7,524 nt of DNA, taken from assembly GCA_030667765.1 (NCBI GenBank), contig DAOUVF010000138.1, forward strand, positions 1-7,524, in the 5' to 3' direction. Position numbers and translations under genes: made by a program. Of this stretch, positions 1 to 6,668 are shown one piece after another. This DNA comes from Bacteroides sp. (lineage in GTDB: Bacteria; Bacteroidota; Bacteroidia; Bacteroidales; SM23-62). Every line of letters begins with the position of its first letter. Positions within the stretch are counted from its first letter, which is position 1. Under the pieces are notes generated by a model, which saw only the letters and a list, made by a program, of their open reading frames with translations, was not told the DNA's origin and did no database searches.

Positions 1-26
1 AATACAAATGCAAATATCCTTCTCAT
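1..26 (-). CDS. Start of a downstream gene of the sigma/anti-sigma operon (partial, probably secreted product)
   Basis: On the minus strand an ATG at 26-24 opens a frame reading MRRIFAFV before the window ends. Basic residues followed by hydrophobic ones are what the start of a signal peptide looks like. An A-rich stretch (AAGAAAAAG) lies just upstream and could serve as the ribosome-binding region. It lies 72 bases beyond the anti-sigma stop codon in the same direction, so it is probably the third gene of that operon. Genes for small secreted or envelope proteins often follow ECF/anti-sigma pairs in Bacteroidota. Only eight codons are visible, so the product cannot be named and the call rests on context. 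The bases between it and the anti-sigma gene (27-98) show nothing else that I can identify. Confidence 0.4.
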
Positions 27-98
27 AATACTTTTTCTTAAATGTTGTTAATATTTGGCTTTGGGAATAAGACGGATAAGGCCATGGAAAAGTTACTG

Positions 99-1163
99 CT
101 ATTTGTCAGGTTTCCGGAGTGGGGCCGAAATACCGAAGACCGGGGTGTCGAATGTGATCCTCCTGGTTTTACCATTTTTATCCTTTTCCCGGTCTAAATG
201 ATATTCATCCTCAGAAACTGAGTTCAAACCCCTGACACTAACATCCGCAAGTATCCATAATGACAATTTGGGATTATCACCTGATATTTCTGCTGAATCA
301 CCATTCTCCGGCAGCTTGGTTGTTTGCCTTAATGTCATGTAAGCTGGTGGAATTTCTTCTGAGCTTGCAATTGATCCACTCAACTGCGGGATAGACTTTG
401 ACGCTATTCTGGCAAGCTGAATGGTTTCCCTGTTGGTATTCAATTCAGCCTCTATGATGGATCCATCTGCCATGTGAGATCCCTTTCCGTGTGTAAGCCC
501 ATCGTTCACTGGAGAGATTCCAGTTGATTTTTCTTCCCTGGTTAATGAAGGTGTTTCGGCAGGGGGTTGGACTACCTTTGTAAGCGGGGAAGAAATTTCT
601 TTATTATCATTGGAGGGCTCAGGGGACTGAAATGTTTGTGTTACATTGTAGACTTCCGGGCCCGTGCCGGTAAATACCTGAAGTATGATTAACAAGGCAG
701 CCACTGCAGCTGCGGCAGGCAGGATAATACGGTAAGGTATATTAATGAATCGTTTTTTAAGCTTTGCCTTCCCCGGGTAAAAAATACTTTCATCAGGCAG
801 GAGCAGGGTTGACCGGTAAAGCATGTATGTATCCACCCTGTCAGGATCATCCCTGATGATGCCCTGTAATATTTCCTCATCTTCGTCAGCAATGTCATTC
901 TCCATGCTGGATATGCAATACATATCAAAATCCTTCAGGATATCTGCTTCCGATAGATCGGATTCCGACTTCAACAGGTTGGACTTCCCTGAAAATTTTG
1001 TTTCATCAGGTGTAAGGCACATCTTTTCTATATCGGCAAATTCTTCTTTTAAATCCGGATTGAACTCAAGAAAAGACATGAGGACCCCGACCTGCTCATC
1101 ATTTAATTTCCCGTCCAGGTAATCAACAAAATACTGCTCATAATTTTGCCTGCTGATCTTCAT
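99..1163 (-). CDS. Membrane-anchored anti-sigma factor with duplicated N-terminal module
   Basis: This 354-residue protein begins 6 bases after the stop of the ECF sigma gene, so the two are translationally close and probably act as a pair. Residues 1-140 are cytoplasmic and hold two copies of one module (about 11-60 and 82-132), recognisable by a DxxLKEEF-type acidic helix and the pattern PDE(T/S)xF..GK. One transmembrane helix follows at about 144-164 (IILPAAAAVAALLIIL). Residues 165-354 would be periplasmic; they are rich in Pro, Ser, Thr and charged residues and show no domain I recognise. There is no HxxxCxxC zinc motif, so this is not a classical ZAS-type anti-sigma domain; the two cysteines near the modules (C49, C83) are isolated. 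By context and topology it most likely holds the sigma factor at the membrane until an envelope signal releases it. The signal is unknown. The role as anti-sigma is inferred from position and architecture. Confidence 0.75.
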   Translation of the reverse strand: MKISRQNYEQYFVDYLDGKLNDEQVGVLMSFLEFNPDLKEEFADIEKMCLTPDETKFSGKSNLLKSESDLSEADILKDFDMYCISSMENDIADEDEEILQGIIRDDPDRVDTYMLYRSTLLLPDESIFYPGKAKLKKRFINIPYRIILPAAAAVAALLIILQVFTGTGPEVYNVTQTFQSPEPSNDNKEISSPLTKVVQPPAETPSLTREEKSTGISPVNDGLTHGKGSHMADGSIIEAELNTNRETIQLARIASKSIPQLSGSIASSEEIPPAYMTLRQTTKLPENGDSAEISGDNPKLSLWILADVSVRGLNSVSEDEYHLDREKDKNGKTRRITFDTPVFGISAPLRKPDK

Positions 1164-1169
1164 ATCTGT

Positions 1170-1655
1170 CTAAATTACTGCCTTAAGACTCCCTATATAT
1201 TGCTTTAAGAATACCCGTCCCCGGTAAATGTAAACCTTGACCTGAGATTCACTCAATCCGGCTATCTCGCCAATCTCCTGGTACGAATATCCTTCATAGT
1301 CCCTCAACAGAATGACTGTTCGCTGTATCCCCGGAAGCTTATCCAATGCTGCATGAAGGATCTCCTGCAGGTCATTGTATTGCTCCTCATGGGAATATCG
1401 TTCTGGCTTTACCTGGCTAAAATCCTCTGTTCTCTTATCTTTCCTTATCCCGTCGATCATGGTATGGTAAGCCGTGGAGAACAGGTATGTTTTCGATTTC
1501 TCAAAAGCTACCTCTGCTACCTTTCTCCACAATTTTTCGAAACTGTCCTGTACAATATCACTCGCCTTATCCTGATCCTTGATGTTTTTCAGGATAAAAC
1601 GATACAATCCGTCGGAGTGTTTTTCAACGCAATGATTGTATTCTGCGACAGTCAT
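1170..1655 (-). CDS. ECF-type RNA polymerase sigma-70 factor
   Basis: This 161-residue protein has the size and two-domain layout of an extracytoplasmic-function sigma factor. Region 2 spans about residues 10-75 and includes the helix ASDIVQDSFEKLWRK, which in this family contacts core polymerase, and the following FSTAYHTMIDGIRKDKR stretch, which reads the -10 element. Region 4 spans about 104-155: LPGIQRTVILLRDYEGYSYQ leads into a helix-turn-helix (EIGEIAGLSESQVKVYIYRG) that would recognise the -35 element. The linker between the regions is short and there is no extra C-terminal domain. The ATG at 1655-1653 starts the protein just before region 2 as usual for the family. The gene is read divergently from the TetR operon and is followed at once by its presumed anti-sigma factor. 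Autoregulation is common for such pairs, but I see no convincing promoter match upstream on this strand. The target genes cannot be predicted from this window. Confidence 0.92.
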   Translation of the reverse strand: MTVAEYNHCVEKHSDGLYRFILKNIKDQDKASDIVQDSFEKLWRKVAEVAFEKSKTYLFSTAYHTMIDGIRKDKRTEDFSQVKPERYSHEEQYNDLQEILHAALDKLPGIQRTVILLRDYEGYSYQEIGEIAGLSESQVKVYIYRGRVFLKQYIGSLKAVI

Positions 1656-1799
1656 TCTTTGTAATTATCTTTTATAGGACGATTGAATATATCTAAAAGT
1701 TACTTTCGGAATATCAAAAATCTCATTTTTATTATTTGCTGAATTTCAGGAAAATATGAATGAAATGCCAAAATTTAACAAAAAAAATACATTAAAATC

Positions 1800-1830
1800 T
1801 TGACAAGGCATGTTTAGAATATTATCTTTG
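1800..1830 (+). promoter_or_regulatory. Bacteroidota-type promoter for the TetR/transport operon
   Basis: TTGACA at 1800-1805 is followed after 17 bases by TATCTTTG at 1823-1830. The second element matches the Bacteroidota -7 consensus TAnnTTTG exactly, and the upstream TTG fits the -33 element. Transcription would start near 1836-1838, about 80 bases before the TetR start codon. The last bases of the -7 box lie inside the first putative operator, so bound repressor would block polymerase. The promoter is read from sequence only. Confidence 0.7.
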
Positions 1831-1847
1831 ACCAAACGTTCAGTCAA
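1828..1847 (+). promoter_or_regulatory. Putative TetR operator O1
   Basis: TTGACCAAACGTTCAGTCAA is a 20-base imperfect palindrome centred on AACGTT; 8 of 10 half-site positions are symmetric. It overlaps the end of the -7 box and the predicted transcription start. Its right part (1834-1847) is repeated exactly, in inverted orientation, at 1886-1899. Length, symmetry and position next to a tetR gene fit a TetR-family dimer site and suggest autorepression of the whole operon. Confidence 0.65.
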
Positions 1848-1848
1848 A

Positions 1849-1875
1849 AACTGTCAGGTCTGGCAGTTATTTTTT
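1849..1875 (+). terminator. Terminator-like hairpin in the operon leader
   Basis: AACTGTCA (1849-1856) pairs with TGGCAGTT (1861-1868) through eight base pairs, one of them a U-G pair in RNA, around a GGTC loop. After one A comes a run of six T (1870-1875). This resembles a weak intrinsic terminator, and it lies in the leader transcript between promoter and tetR start codon, so it could lower read-through or act as an attenuator. Only three pairs are G-C, so stability is modest. It could equally be a third protein-binding palindrome, or chance in AT-rich DNA. Confidence 0.3.
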
Positions 1876-1885
1876 ACTTTCTTTA

Positions 1886-1905
1886 TTGACTGAACGTTTA
1901 ACCAA
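1886..1905 (+). promoter_or_regulatory. Putative TetR operator O2
   Basis: TTGACTGAACGTTTAACCAA is a second AACGTT-centred imperfect palindrome (7 of 10 half-site positions symmetric; the central AACGTT is intact). Its first 14 bases are the exact reverse complement of 1834-1847 in O1. The two centres are 58 bases apart, and the site ends ten bases before the ATG. A repressor bound here would sit downstream of the transcription start, reinforcing O1. Confidence 0.6.
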
Positions 1906-1915
1906 AATATTGAAT

Positions 1916-2491
1916 ATGTCACCCAGAACGAAACAACAATTCGAAGAAATCCGGGAGACCCGTAAAAAAGAGATCATGGATACGGCACTTGAGCTTTTTG
2001 CTGCCGAGGGATTTGACAAGACCTCGATCAGTAAAATTGCCAAGAAAGCCGGGATATCGAAAGGATTGCTGTATAATTATTTCAGCAGCAAGGAGGACCT
2101 GATCAAAACCATTATCTTCGATGGATTGGACAGCCTTACCCGCTTTATAGATCCCGATCACGATGGGGCGCTTACGAGGGATGAATTGCGGTATTTCATC
2201 GAAGAATTTTTCGATGCACTGGAAACTAATCCAAATTTCTGGCGATTGTATTTCACCCTTTTCTTTCAACCACATGTGCTGAAGCTCGTTGAAAAAAGAA
2301 TTGCTGTGATGGTCCATACCTATGTAAAAATGCTTGAAGAATATTTCCGGTCTGTTGGGGTTGAAGATCCGGAAACGGAGGCCATCATGCTTGGGGCTGT
2401 AATGGATGGCATAGGATTCCATTTTATGGCAAATACAGCCAGTTTTCCCCTGGATAAGATCAAGAATAAACTAATAAAATTGTACGCTTAA
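1916..2491 (+). CDS. TetR/AcrR-family transcriptional regulator with EF-hand-like loop
   Basis: From the ATG at 1916 the protein has 191 residues, normal for TetR repressors. Residues 17-63 form the N-terminal DNA-binding domain: IMDTALELFAAEGFDKTSI, then the helix-turn-helix SKIAKKAGISKGLLYNYFSS and KEDL. The rest is the helical ligand-binding and dimer domain, whose ligand cannot be read from sequence. An upstream in-frame TTG at 1886 would add ten residues, but it lies inside operator O2 and precedes a poorly conserved stretch, so I chose the ATG. Residues 79-90 (DPDHDGALTRDE) fit the EF-hand calcium-loop pattern exactly, between two predicted helices. The gene is first in an operon with the LolA-like and ABC genes, 12 bases before the next start. 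It probably represses its own operon through the palindromes at 1828-1847 and 1886-1905. The family call is firm; the ligand and calcium role are open. Confidence 0.9.
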   Translation: MSPRTKQQFEEIRETRKKEIMDTALELFAAEGFDKTSISKIAKKAGISKGLLYNYFSSKEDLIKTIIFDGLDSLTRFIDPDHDGALTRDELRYFIEEFFDALETNPNFWRLYFTLFFQPHVLKLVEKRIAVMVHTYVKMLEEYFRSVGVEDPETEAIMLGAVMDGIGFHFMANTASFPLDKIKNKLIKLYA

Positions 2492-2503
2492 AATAAAAAC
2501 CAG

Positions 2504-3256
2504 ATGAAACGATTCACATGTATATCAATACTCTTATTGTTTGTCCTGCTTATCCCGGTTTATGGTCAGGATGCCAGGGAGATCATCAAGAAATCTGACG
2601 AGAAAATGCAGGGGGAAGAAACTTCCCAGAGTACCATGACCATGACCATAGTCAGGCCGACCTGGCAGCGGGAGGTCACCTTTAAGAGCTGGACCAAGGG
2701 AAGGGATTATTCCCTGGCCCTGGTTACCGCTCCTGCCAAGGAGGCAGGCCAGACCTTCCTGAAGAGGGAAACGGAAATGTGGAACTGGAACCCTACCATA
2801 AACAGGCTGATCAAACTGCCGCCATCGATGATGTCACAGGGCTGGATGGGGTCGGATTTCTCCAATGATGACCTGTTAAAGGAATCATCCATTGTGGTTG
2901 ACTATACCCATGAAATTATTGGTGAGGAGGAAATTGATGGCTGGGATTGCTATAAAATTGAATTGATCCCCCTGGAAGATGCGGCTGTTGTCTGGGGAAA
3001 AATATTCAAATGGATCGCCAAGGAGGAACTTCTACAGATGAAGACTGAATATTATGACGAGGATGACTACCTGATCAAAACGGAACTTGCATACGACATG
3101 AAAACCATGGGTGGCAGGCTGATCCCATCCAAATTTGAACTGATCCCTGAAGAGGAGGAAGGACACAAAACAGTTGTGGTGATGGATGATATTAAATTTA
3201 ATGAACCCATCCCGGACAGTTTTTTTTCACAGCAAAACATGAAACGGGTTCGATAG
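2504..3256 (+). CDS. LolA-like outer membrane lipoprotein-sorting protein
   Basis: This 250-residue protein begins with a signal peptide (basic MKR, hydrophobic 7-19, likely cleavage after VYG at 21), so the mature protein is periplasmic. C6 lies too early for a lipobox, so it is not expected to be a lipoprotein. The mature part resembles the outer membrane lipoprotein-sorting family with a LolA/LolB-like fold: REIIKKSDEKMQG at the start, a run of beta-strand-like segments, and the hallmark stretch at 92-123 with WNWNP, IKLPPSMM, and QGWMGSDFSNDDL. Known LolA-fold proteins carry lipid-modified molecules in a hydrophobic cavity. Here the gene sits between a TetR regulator and two FtsX-type permeases, so it is probably the periplasmic carrier that takes cargo from the permease complex towards the outer membrane. 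It is distinct from the housekeeping LolA expected elsewhere in the genome. Cargo is unknown. The gap to the next gene is 28 bases. Confidence 0.85.
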   Translation: MKRFTCISILLLFVLLIPVYGQDAREIIKKSDEKMQGEETSQSTMTMTIVRPTWQREVTFKSWTKGRDYSLALVTAPAKEAGQTFLKRETEMWNWNPTINRLIKLPPSMMSQGWMGSDFSNDDLLKESSIVVDYTHEIIGEEEIDGWDCYKIELIPLEDAAVVWGKIFKWIAKEELLQMKTEYYDEDDYLIKTELAYDMKTMGGRLIPSKFELIPEEEEGHKTVVVMDDIKFNEPIPDSFFSQQNMKRVR

Positions 3257-3284
3257 ATCATTGATTACCTGAAAATATAAAATC

Positions 3285-4508
3285 ATGAAAGATTATTTAA
3301 AACTGGCATGGAGAAATATCTGGCGAAATAAAAGGAGAACACTGATCACCATTGCCTCGGTTTTCTTCGCCATGTTCCTGTCCCTGATCATGCGATCTAT
3401 GCAGGTAGGAAGTTATGGTCATATGGCTGATGGTATAGTGGAAGCTTTTACCGGGTTTATGCAGGTGCATAAGGATGGATTCTGGGATGACCGGACCCTT
3501 GATAATACATTTGCTTACCAGACAGACATGGTCAGGGATATCGAATCGGCTGATAATGTAAAGGCGGTGATACCAAGGCTTGAATCATTTGCCCTGGCTT
3601 CGACGGGTGAATTAACAAAGGGTATCCTGGTGGTTGGCATTGATCCGGTCAAAGAGCTGGATCTCACACATCCTGACAGGAAGATCAAGGAAGGAAGGTA
3701 TTTTGATCAATATTCTGACGGAGTTTTAGTATCCGGAAGATTGGCAGAGTTCCTCAACCTGAAACTGAATGATACCCTGACATTATTAAGTACAGGATAT
3801 CATGGCGCCAGTGCAGCCGGTATTTATCCTGTCACAGGCATTGTTGAAATGCCAAATCCTCAGCTGGACAGGCGCCTGGTGTTTATGCCCCTGCCCATTG
3901 CACAGGATTTTTACGGAGCGGAAAATATGCTGACATCCCTGGTGATCAATGTGCACGATTCGGATGATCTGAAAAATACCAAAAAGGTTATAGAGTATTT
4001 GTTGGAAAACGGAATTTATGAGATCATGGACTGGAAAGAAATGAACCCTGAGCTGGTACAACAGATCCAGAGCGACCAGGCAGGGGGCTATATCATGCTT
4101 GGCGTATTGTATATGATTGTAGGATTCGGTGTGCTGGGAACCCTCATTATGATGACAACGGAAAGAAGAAGGGAGTTTGGGGTAATGGTTGCCCTGGGTA
4201 TGCAAAAAAAGAAACTGGGACTCATCCTTATGATTGAAATGTTGATGATGGGACTTGTCGGAGCTGCATCAGGGATTATCGGCAGCCTGCCCGTAATAGG
4301 CTACCTGGTCAGGAATCCAATACGATTTACCGGGGAATATGCAGAGATTTTTGAGTCATATGGATTTGAACCCATCATGCCGGCCAGGTTTGAAGGTTTC
4401 TATTTTGCAGGCCAGACGGCCATTGTAATGATCATCTTCATGCTGGCCATTATCCCACCCATATATTCTGTGCTCAGGCTAAAAGAGATTAAAGCATTGC
4501 GTTCTTAA
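3285..4508 (+). CDS. ABC transporter permease, FtsX/LolC/MacB type (first of two)
   Basis: This 407-residue inner-membrane protein has the four-helix layout of type VII ABC permeases. A cytoplasmic amphipathic start (LKLAWRNIWRNKRRT) leads to TM1 at about 19-37. A large periplasmic MacB-type core follows (about 40-265, including GIDPVKELDL and VLVSGRLAEFLNLK). TM2 lies at about 268-290, and then comes the cytoplasmic segment ERRREFGVMVALGMQKKKLG, which in this family contacts the ATPase. TM3 is at about 311-339 and TM4 at about 374-396. The protein ends RLKEIKALRS, a typical FtsX-domain tail. Such permeases do not pump across the bilayer; they use ATP-driven motion of the periplasmic part to move substrates or lipoproteins from the outer leaflet. 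It pairs with the permease gene 20 bases downstream, giving a LolC/LolE-like heterodimer with the ATPase encoded at 5978. Substrate is unknown. Confidence 0.9.
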   Translation: MKDYLKLAWRNIWRNKRRTLITIASVFFAMFLSLIMRSMQVGSYGHMADGIVEAFTGFMQVHKDGFWDDRTLDNTFAYQTDMVRDIESADNVKAVIPRLESFALASTGELTKGILVVGIDPVKELDLTHPDRKIKEGRYFDQYSDGVLVSGRLAEFLNLKLNDTLTLLSTGYHGASAAGIYPVTGIVEMPNPQLDRRLVFMPLPIAQDFYGAENMLTSLVINVHDSDDLKNTKKVIEYLLENGIYEIMDWKEMNPELVQQIQSDQAGGYIMLGVLYMIVGFGVLGTLIMMTTERRREFGVMVALGMQKKKLGLILMIEMLMMGLVGAASGIIGSLPVIGYLVRNPIRFTGEYAEIFESYGFEPIMPARFEGFYFAGQTAIVMIIFMLAIIPPIYSVLRLKEIKALRS

Positions 4509-4528
4509 ACGAAATAACAAAGAAAAAA

Positions 4529-5959
4529 ATGATCTGGTCAATTTCATGGAAAAATGTATGGCGTAACAAGATCCGCTCACTGGTAGTGATCGTTGCGTTT
4601 ACCTTCGGCATCTTCGGTGGTGTTTACATGGTGGCAGTATTTGTTGGCATGATTGATTCACGCGTAAAGATGGCCATTGGGAATGAAGCTTCTCATATCC
4701 AGGTTCATCATCCCTCGTACCTGGATAATAATGAACCAAAATATACCATTGATGATTATCAAAAATATGTAAGTCAAATTGAAAAGTTACCAGAAGTTAA
4801 AGGAGTCAGCCCGCGGATCAAGATCCTGGGTATGGCCAGCACTTCGGGAAATGCCTCAGGTGTAATGATCAATGGGGTTGATGTTGACAGGGAAAAGCAG
4901 GTAACCGGGATTGCTGAATCAATGGTTGAAGGCGGGGGATCATTCTTCGGGGAGGATGGGAGAAAGCCTATCGTAATTGGTGAAAAACTGGCAAAAATAC
5001 TCAAATTGACTTATTATAAAATAACGTCCGAAGACCTGGACAGGCTGTCCGAAAAAAAGAAAATGCATGTAGACCTGCCATTGCTTGACTCTCTAAGGGA
5101 TAAACAGTTCAGGTCAGAGGCTGACTTTGAAAAGGCCCTGACAGGTTTACTGGGCAAATCAGAAGCTGAAAAGTTCGCGTTCCATATAAAAGCCGCCGCC
5201 ATTAAATACAGGCTCAAAAGAAGGATTGTATTAAGTTTCCAATCGCTTGACGGTAACATCGCCTATGACGCCTTCCGTGTTGTGGGGATTTATAAAACAG
5301 GTAATTCCGCCTTTGATGGACTTAATTTGTTTGTTCGCATGTCCGATATAGCTCCTGTAGCCAGTATGCAATCAAACCAGGTAAATCAAATGGCCATCCT
5401 GTTATCATCTGTGGAATACGATGACCAGGTGGCTGAACAGGTCATGGAGATCATGCCGGGAATGGATGTGCAGACCTGGGACGAGATCATGCCGGAAGCC
5501 GGTATGTATGCCTCGGCCATGGACTTTTACCTGTTTGTTTTTATGATCATCATATTGCTGGCCCTTGGTTTTGGCATTGTTAATACCATGCTGATGGCAG
5601 TGCTGGAAAGGATCAAGGAACTGGGTATGCTAATGGCCATAGGAATGAATAAAAAAAGAGTTTTCAGCATGATCATGCTGTAAACCGTATTCCTGGGAAT
5701 GACCGGAGCAGTCATTGGCATGGCCATAAGCTATGGTCTTATCTGGTATACCGGCAGGACAGGACTGGATCTTACATCCCTCTACCAGGAAGGTTTTGAA
5801 GCCATGGGATTCAGTCCAATGATCTACCCGACCATCGGGTGGCAATCCTTCTTTCAGTTGATCCTGCTGGTTGTACTTACAGGAGTATTGGCTTCTATCT
5901 ATCCGGCAAGGAAAGCGATGAAGCTGAATCCTTCAGAGGCTTTAAGAATTGATATGTAA
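4529..5959 (+). pseudogene. ABC transporter permease, FtsX/MacB type (second of two), interrupted by in-frame stop
   Basis: The reading frame encodes a 476-codon FtsX-type permease, but codon 385 is TAA (5681-5683). Before it come the start ISWKNVWRNKIRS, TM1 (about 17-40), a periplasmic core, TM2 (about 332-357) and the ATPase-coupling segment ERIKELGMLMAIGMNKKRV. After it the same frame continues through the rest of TM3 (TGAVIGMAISYGLIWY), TM4 (about 438-458) and the tail YPARKAMKLNPSEALRIDM. No frame change is needed, so one base substitution explains the break. In the sister permease the aligned residue is glutamate (LMIEMLMMG versus ML*TVFLG), so GAA to TAA is the likely change. Truncation would remove most of TM3 and all of TM4. 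Downstream translation could restart at ATG 5699, but that begins inside TM3. A second oddity is a charged helical insertion at about 162-232. If the stop is real, the transporter is probably non-functional; if it is a sequencing error, this is the heterodimer partner of the permease at 3285-4508. Confidence 0.8.
5681..5683 (+). other. Premature in-frame TAA codon in the second permease
   Basis: The codon follows ATG CTG and precedes ACC GTA TTC, in the frame of both flanking open stretches. It falls at the start of predicted TM3, where FtsX-domain permeases commonly carry an acidic residue. TAA also ends the TetR gene and the first permease, which argues against stop-codon reassignment in this organism. 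Confidence 0.85.
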
Positions 5960-5977
5960 TGAAATTAAAATTTTATC

Positions 5978-6661
5978 ATGAAAGTAATTGAAATTGAAAA
6001 TCTGGAAAAGATCTATAATGAATCTGAGATAAAGGTCCATGCCATCAGGGGAATAGACCTTTCCTTTGAACAGGGTGAATTTGCAGCCATTGTCGGTCCA
6101 TCAGGTTCAGGTAAAACCACCCTGCTGAACCTGCTCGGTGGATTAGACAATCCGAGCACCGGGAAGATTACCATTGGAGGAGTTGATATCAGCTCATTAA
6201 AATCATCCGAGTTGATCAATTTCAGGCTGTCCAACATCGGGTTCGTTTTCCAGGCTTATAACCTGATCCCTGTGCTGACAGCCAAGGAAAATGTTGAATT
6301 CGTTATGCACCTCCAGGGAAAACCGAAAACAGAAAGAGATGCCAGGACGAAAGAACTGCTTGAATCCGTGGGATTGGGAGACCGGCTTAACAGCCGGCCT
6401 TCGAAACTATCAGGCGGACAACAACAGCGGGTGGCTGTGGCGCGTGCACTGGCTTCCAAACCAAAATTCGTTCTGGCTGACGAACCCACTGCGAACCTTG
6501 ATACAGAGGCAACTGAGAACCTGCTGGATATCATGGAAAGGCTGAATCGTGAAGAAAACATTACATTCATTTTTGCTACCCATGATGCACGTGTGATGAA
6601 AAAGGCCCGCAGGGTGATCACCATCGAAGATGGCAGGGTCCTTTCTGATATTACAAAATGA
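5978..6661 (+). CDS. ABC transporter ATP-binding protein, LolD/MacB type
   Basis: This 227-residue cytoplasmic ATPase has every expected motif: Walker A GPSGSGKTT (40-48), Q-loop FQAYNLIP (Q92), signature LSGGQQQR (144-151), Walker B VLADEP with catalytic E169, D-loop NLD (173-175) and switch histidine H202 in ATHD. The length and the segments LLGGLDNPSTG and VFQAYNLIPVLTAKENV are typical of the LolD/MacB/FtsE subgroup, which works with FtsX-type permeases. It would power the pair encoded immediately upstream. The gene starts 18 bases after the stop of the second permease and is complete, with no sign of decay. That matters because the neighbouring permease has a premature stop: intact motifs here suggest that any inactivation of the system is recent. 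Dedicated substrate recognition is not expected in this subunit. Confidence 0.95.
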   Translation: MKVIEIENLEKIYNESEIKVHAIRGIDLSFEQGEFAAIVGPSGSGKTTLLNLLGGLDNPSTGKITIGGVDISSLKSSELINFRLSNIGFVFQAYNLIPVLTAKENVEFVMHLQGKPKTERDARTKELLESVGLGDRLNSRPSKLSGGQQQRVAVARALASKPKFVLADEPTANLDTEATENLLDIMERLNREENITFIFATHDARVMKKARRVITIEDGRVLSDITK

Positions 6662-6668
6662 TCATTTC

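Noticed and set aside
1656..1800. Promoter for the sigma/anti-sigma operon on the minus strand
   Set aside because: The best match to the -7 element (TAACTTTT, complement of 1695-1702) lacks the final G and has no -33 element at a proper distance. An ECF-dependent promoter may exist but I cannot identify it.
1756..1803. Fifteen-codon plus-strand ORF in the divergent intergenic region, preceded by AGGAAAAT
   Set aside because: It is very short, Lys/Asn-rich as expected from AT-rich DNA, resembles nothing, and its stop codon overlaps the promoter -33 element.
1886..1915. Ten-residue N-terminal extension of the TetR protein from a TTG start
   Set aside because: The TTG and following codons coincide with operator O2 and lack a ribosome-binding stretch. 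The ATG at 1916 gives the usual short lead into the helix-turn-helix domain.
1919..2422. Long minus-strand ORF (167 codons) opposite the TetR gene
   Set aside because: The plus strand encodes an unmistakable TetR protein here. The antisense translation shows no coherent domain, so it is a shadow frame.
3786..4205. Minus-strand ORF (139 codons) opposite the first permease
   Set aside because: It is rich in His, Gln and Cys with no recognisable motif, and lies opposite a well-supported FtsX-type permease.
5681..5683. Reassigned stop codon or programmed recoding at the TAA
   Set aside because: TAA ends the TetR gene and the first permease in the same window, TAA is not a selenocysteine or pyrrolysine codon, and I see no special structure after it. 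A point mutation or sequencing error is simpler.
5699..5959. Separate 86-residue membrane protein gene
   Set aside because: It is in the same frame as the upstream permease and completes its TM3, TM4 and FtsX tail. It is the 3' part of the interrupted gene, not an independent one.
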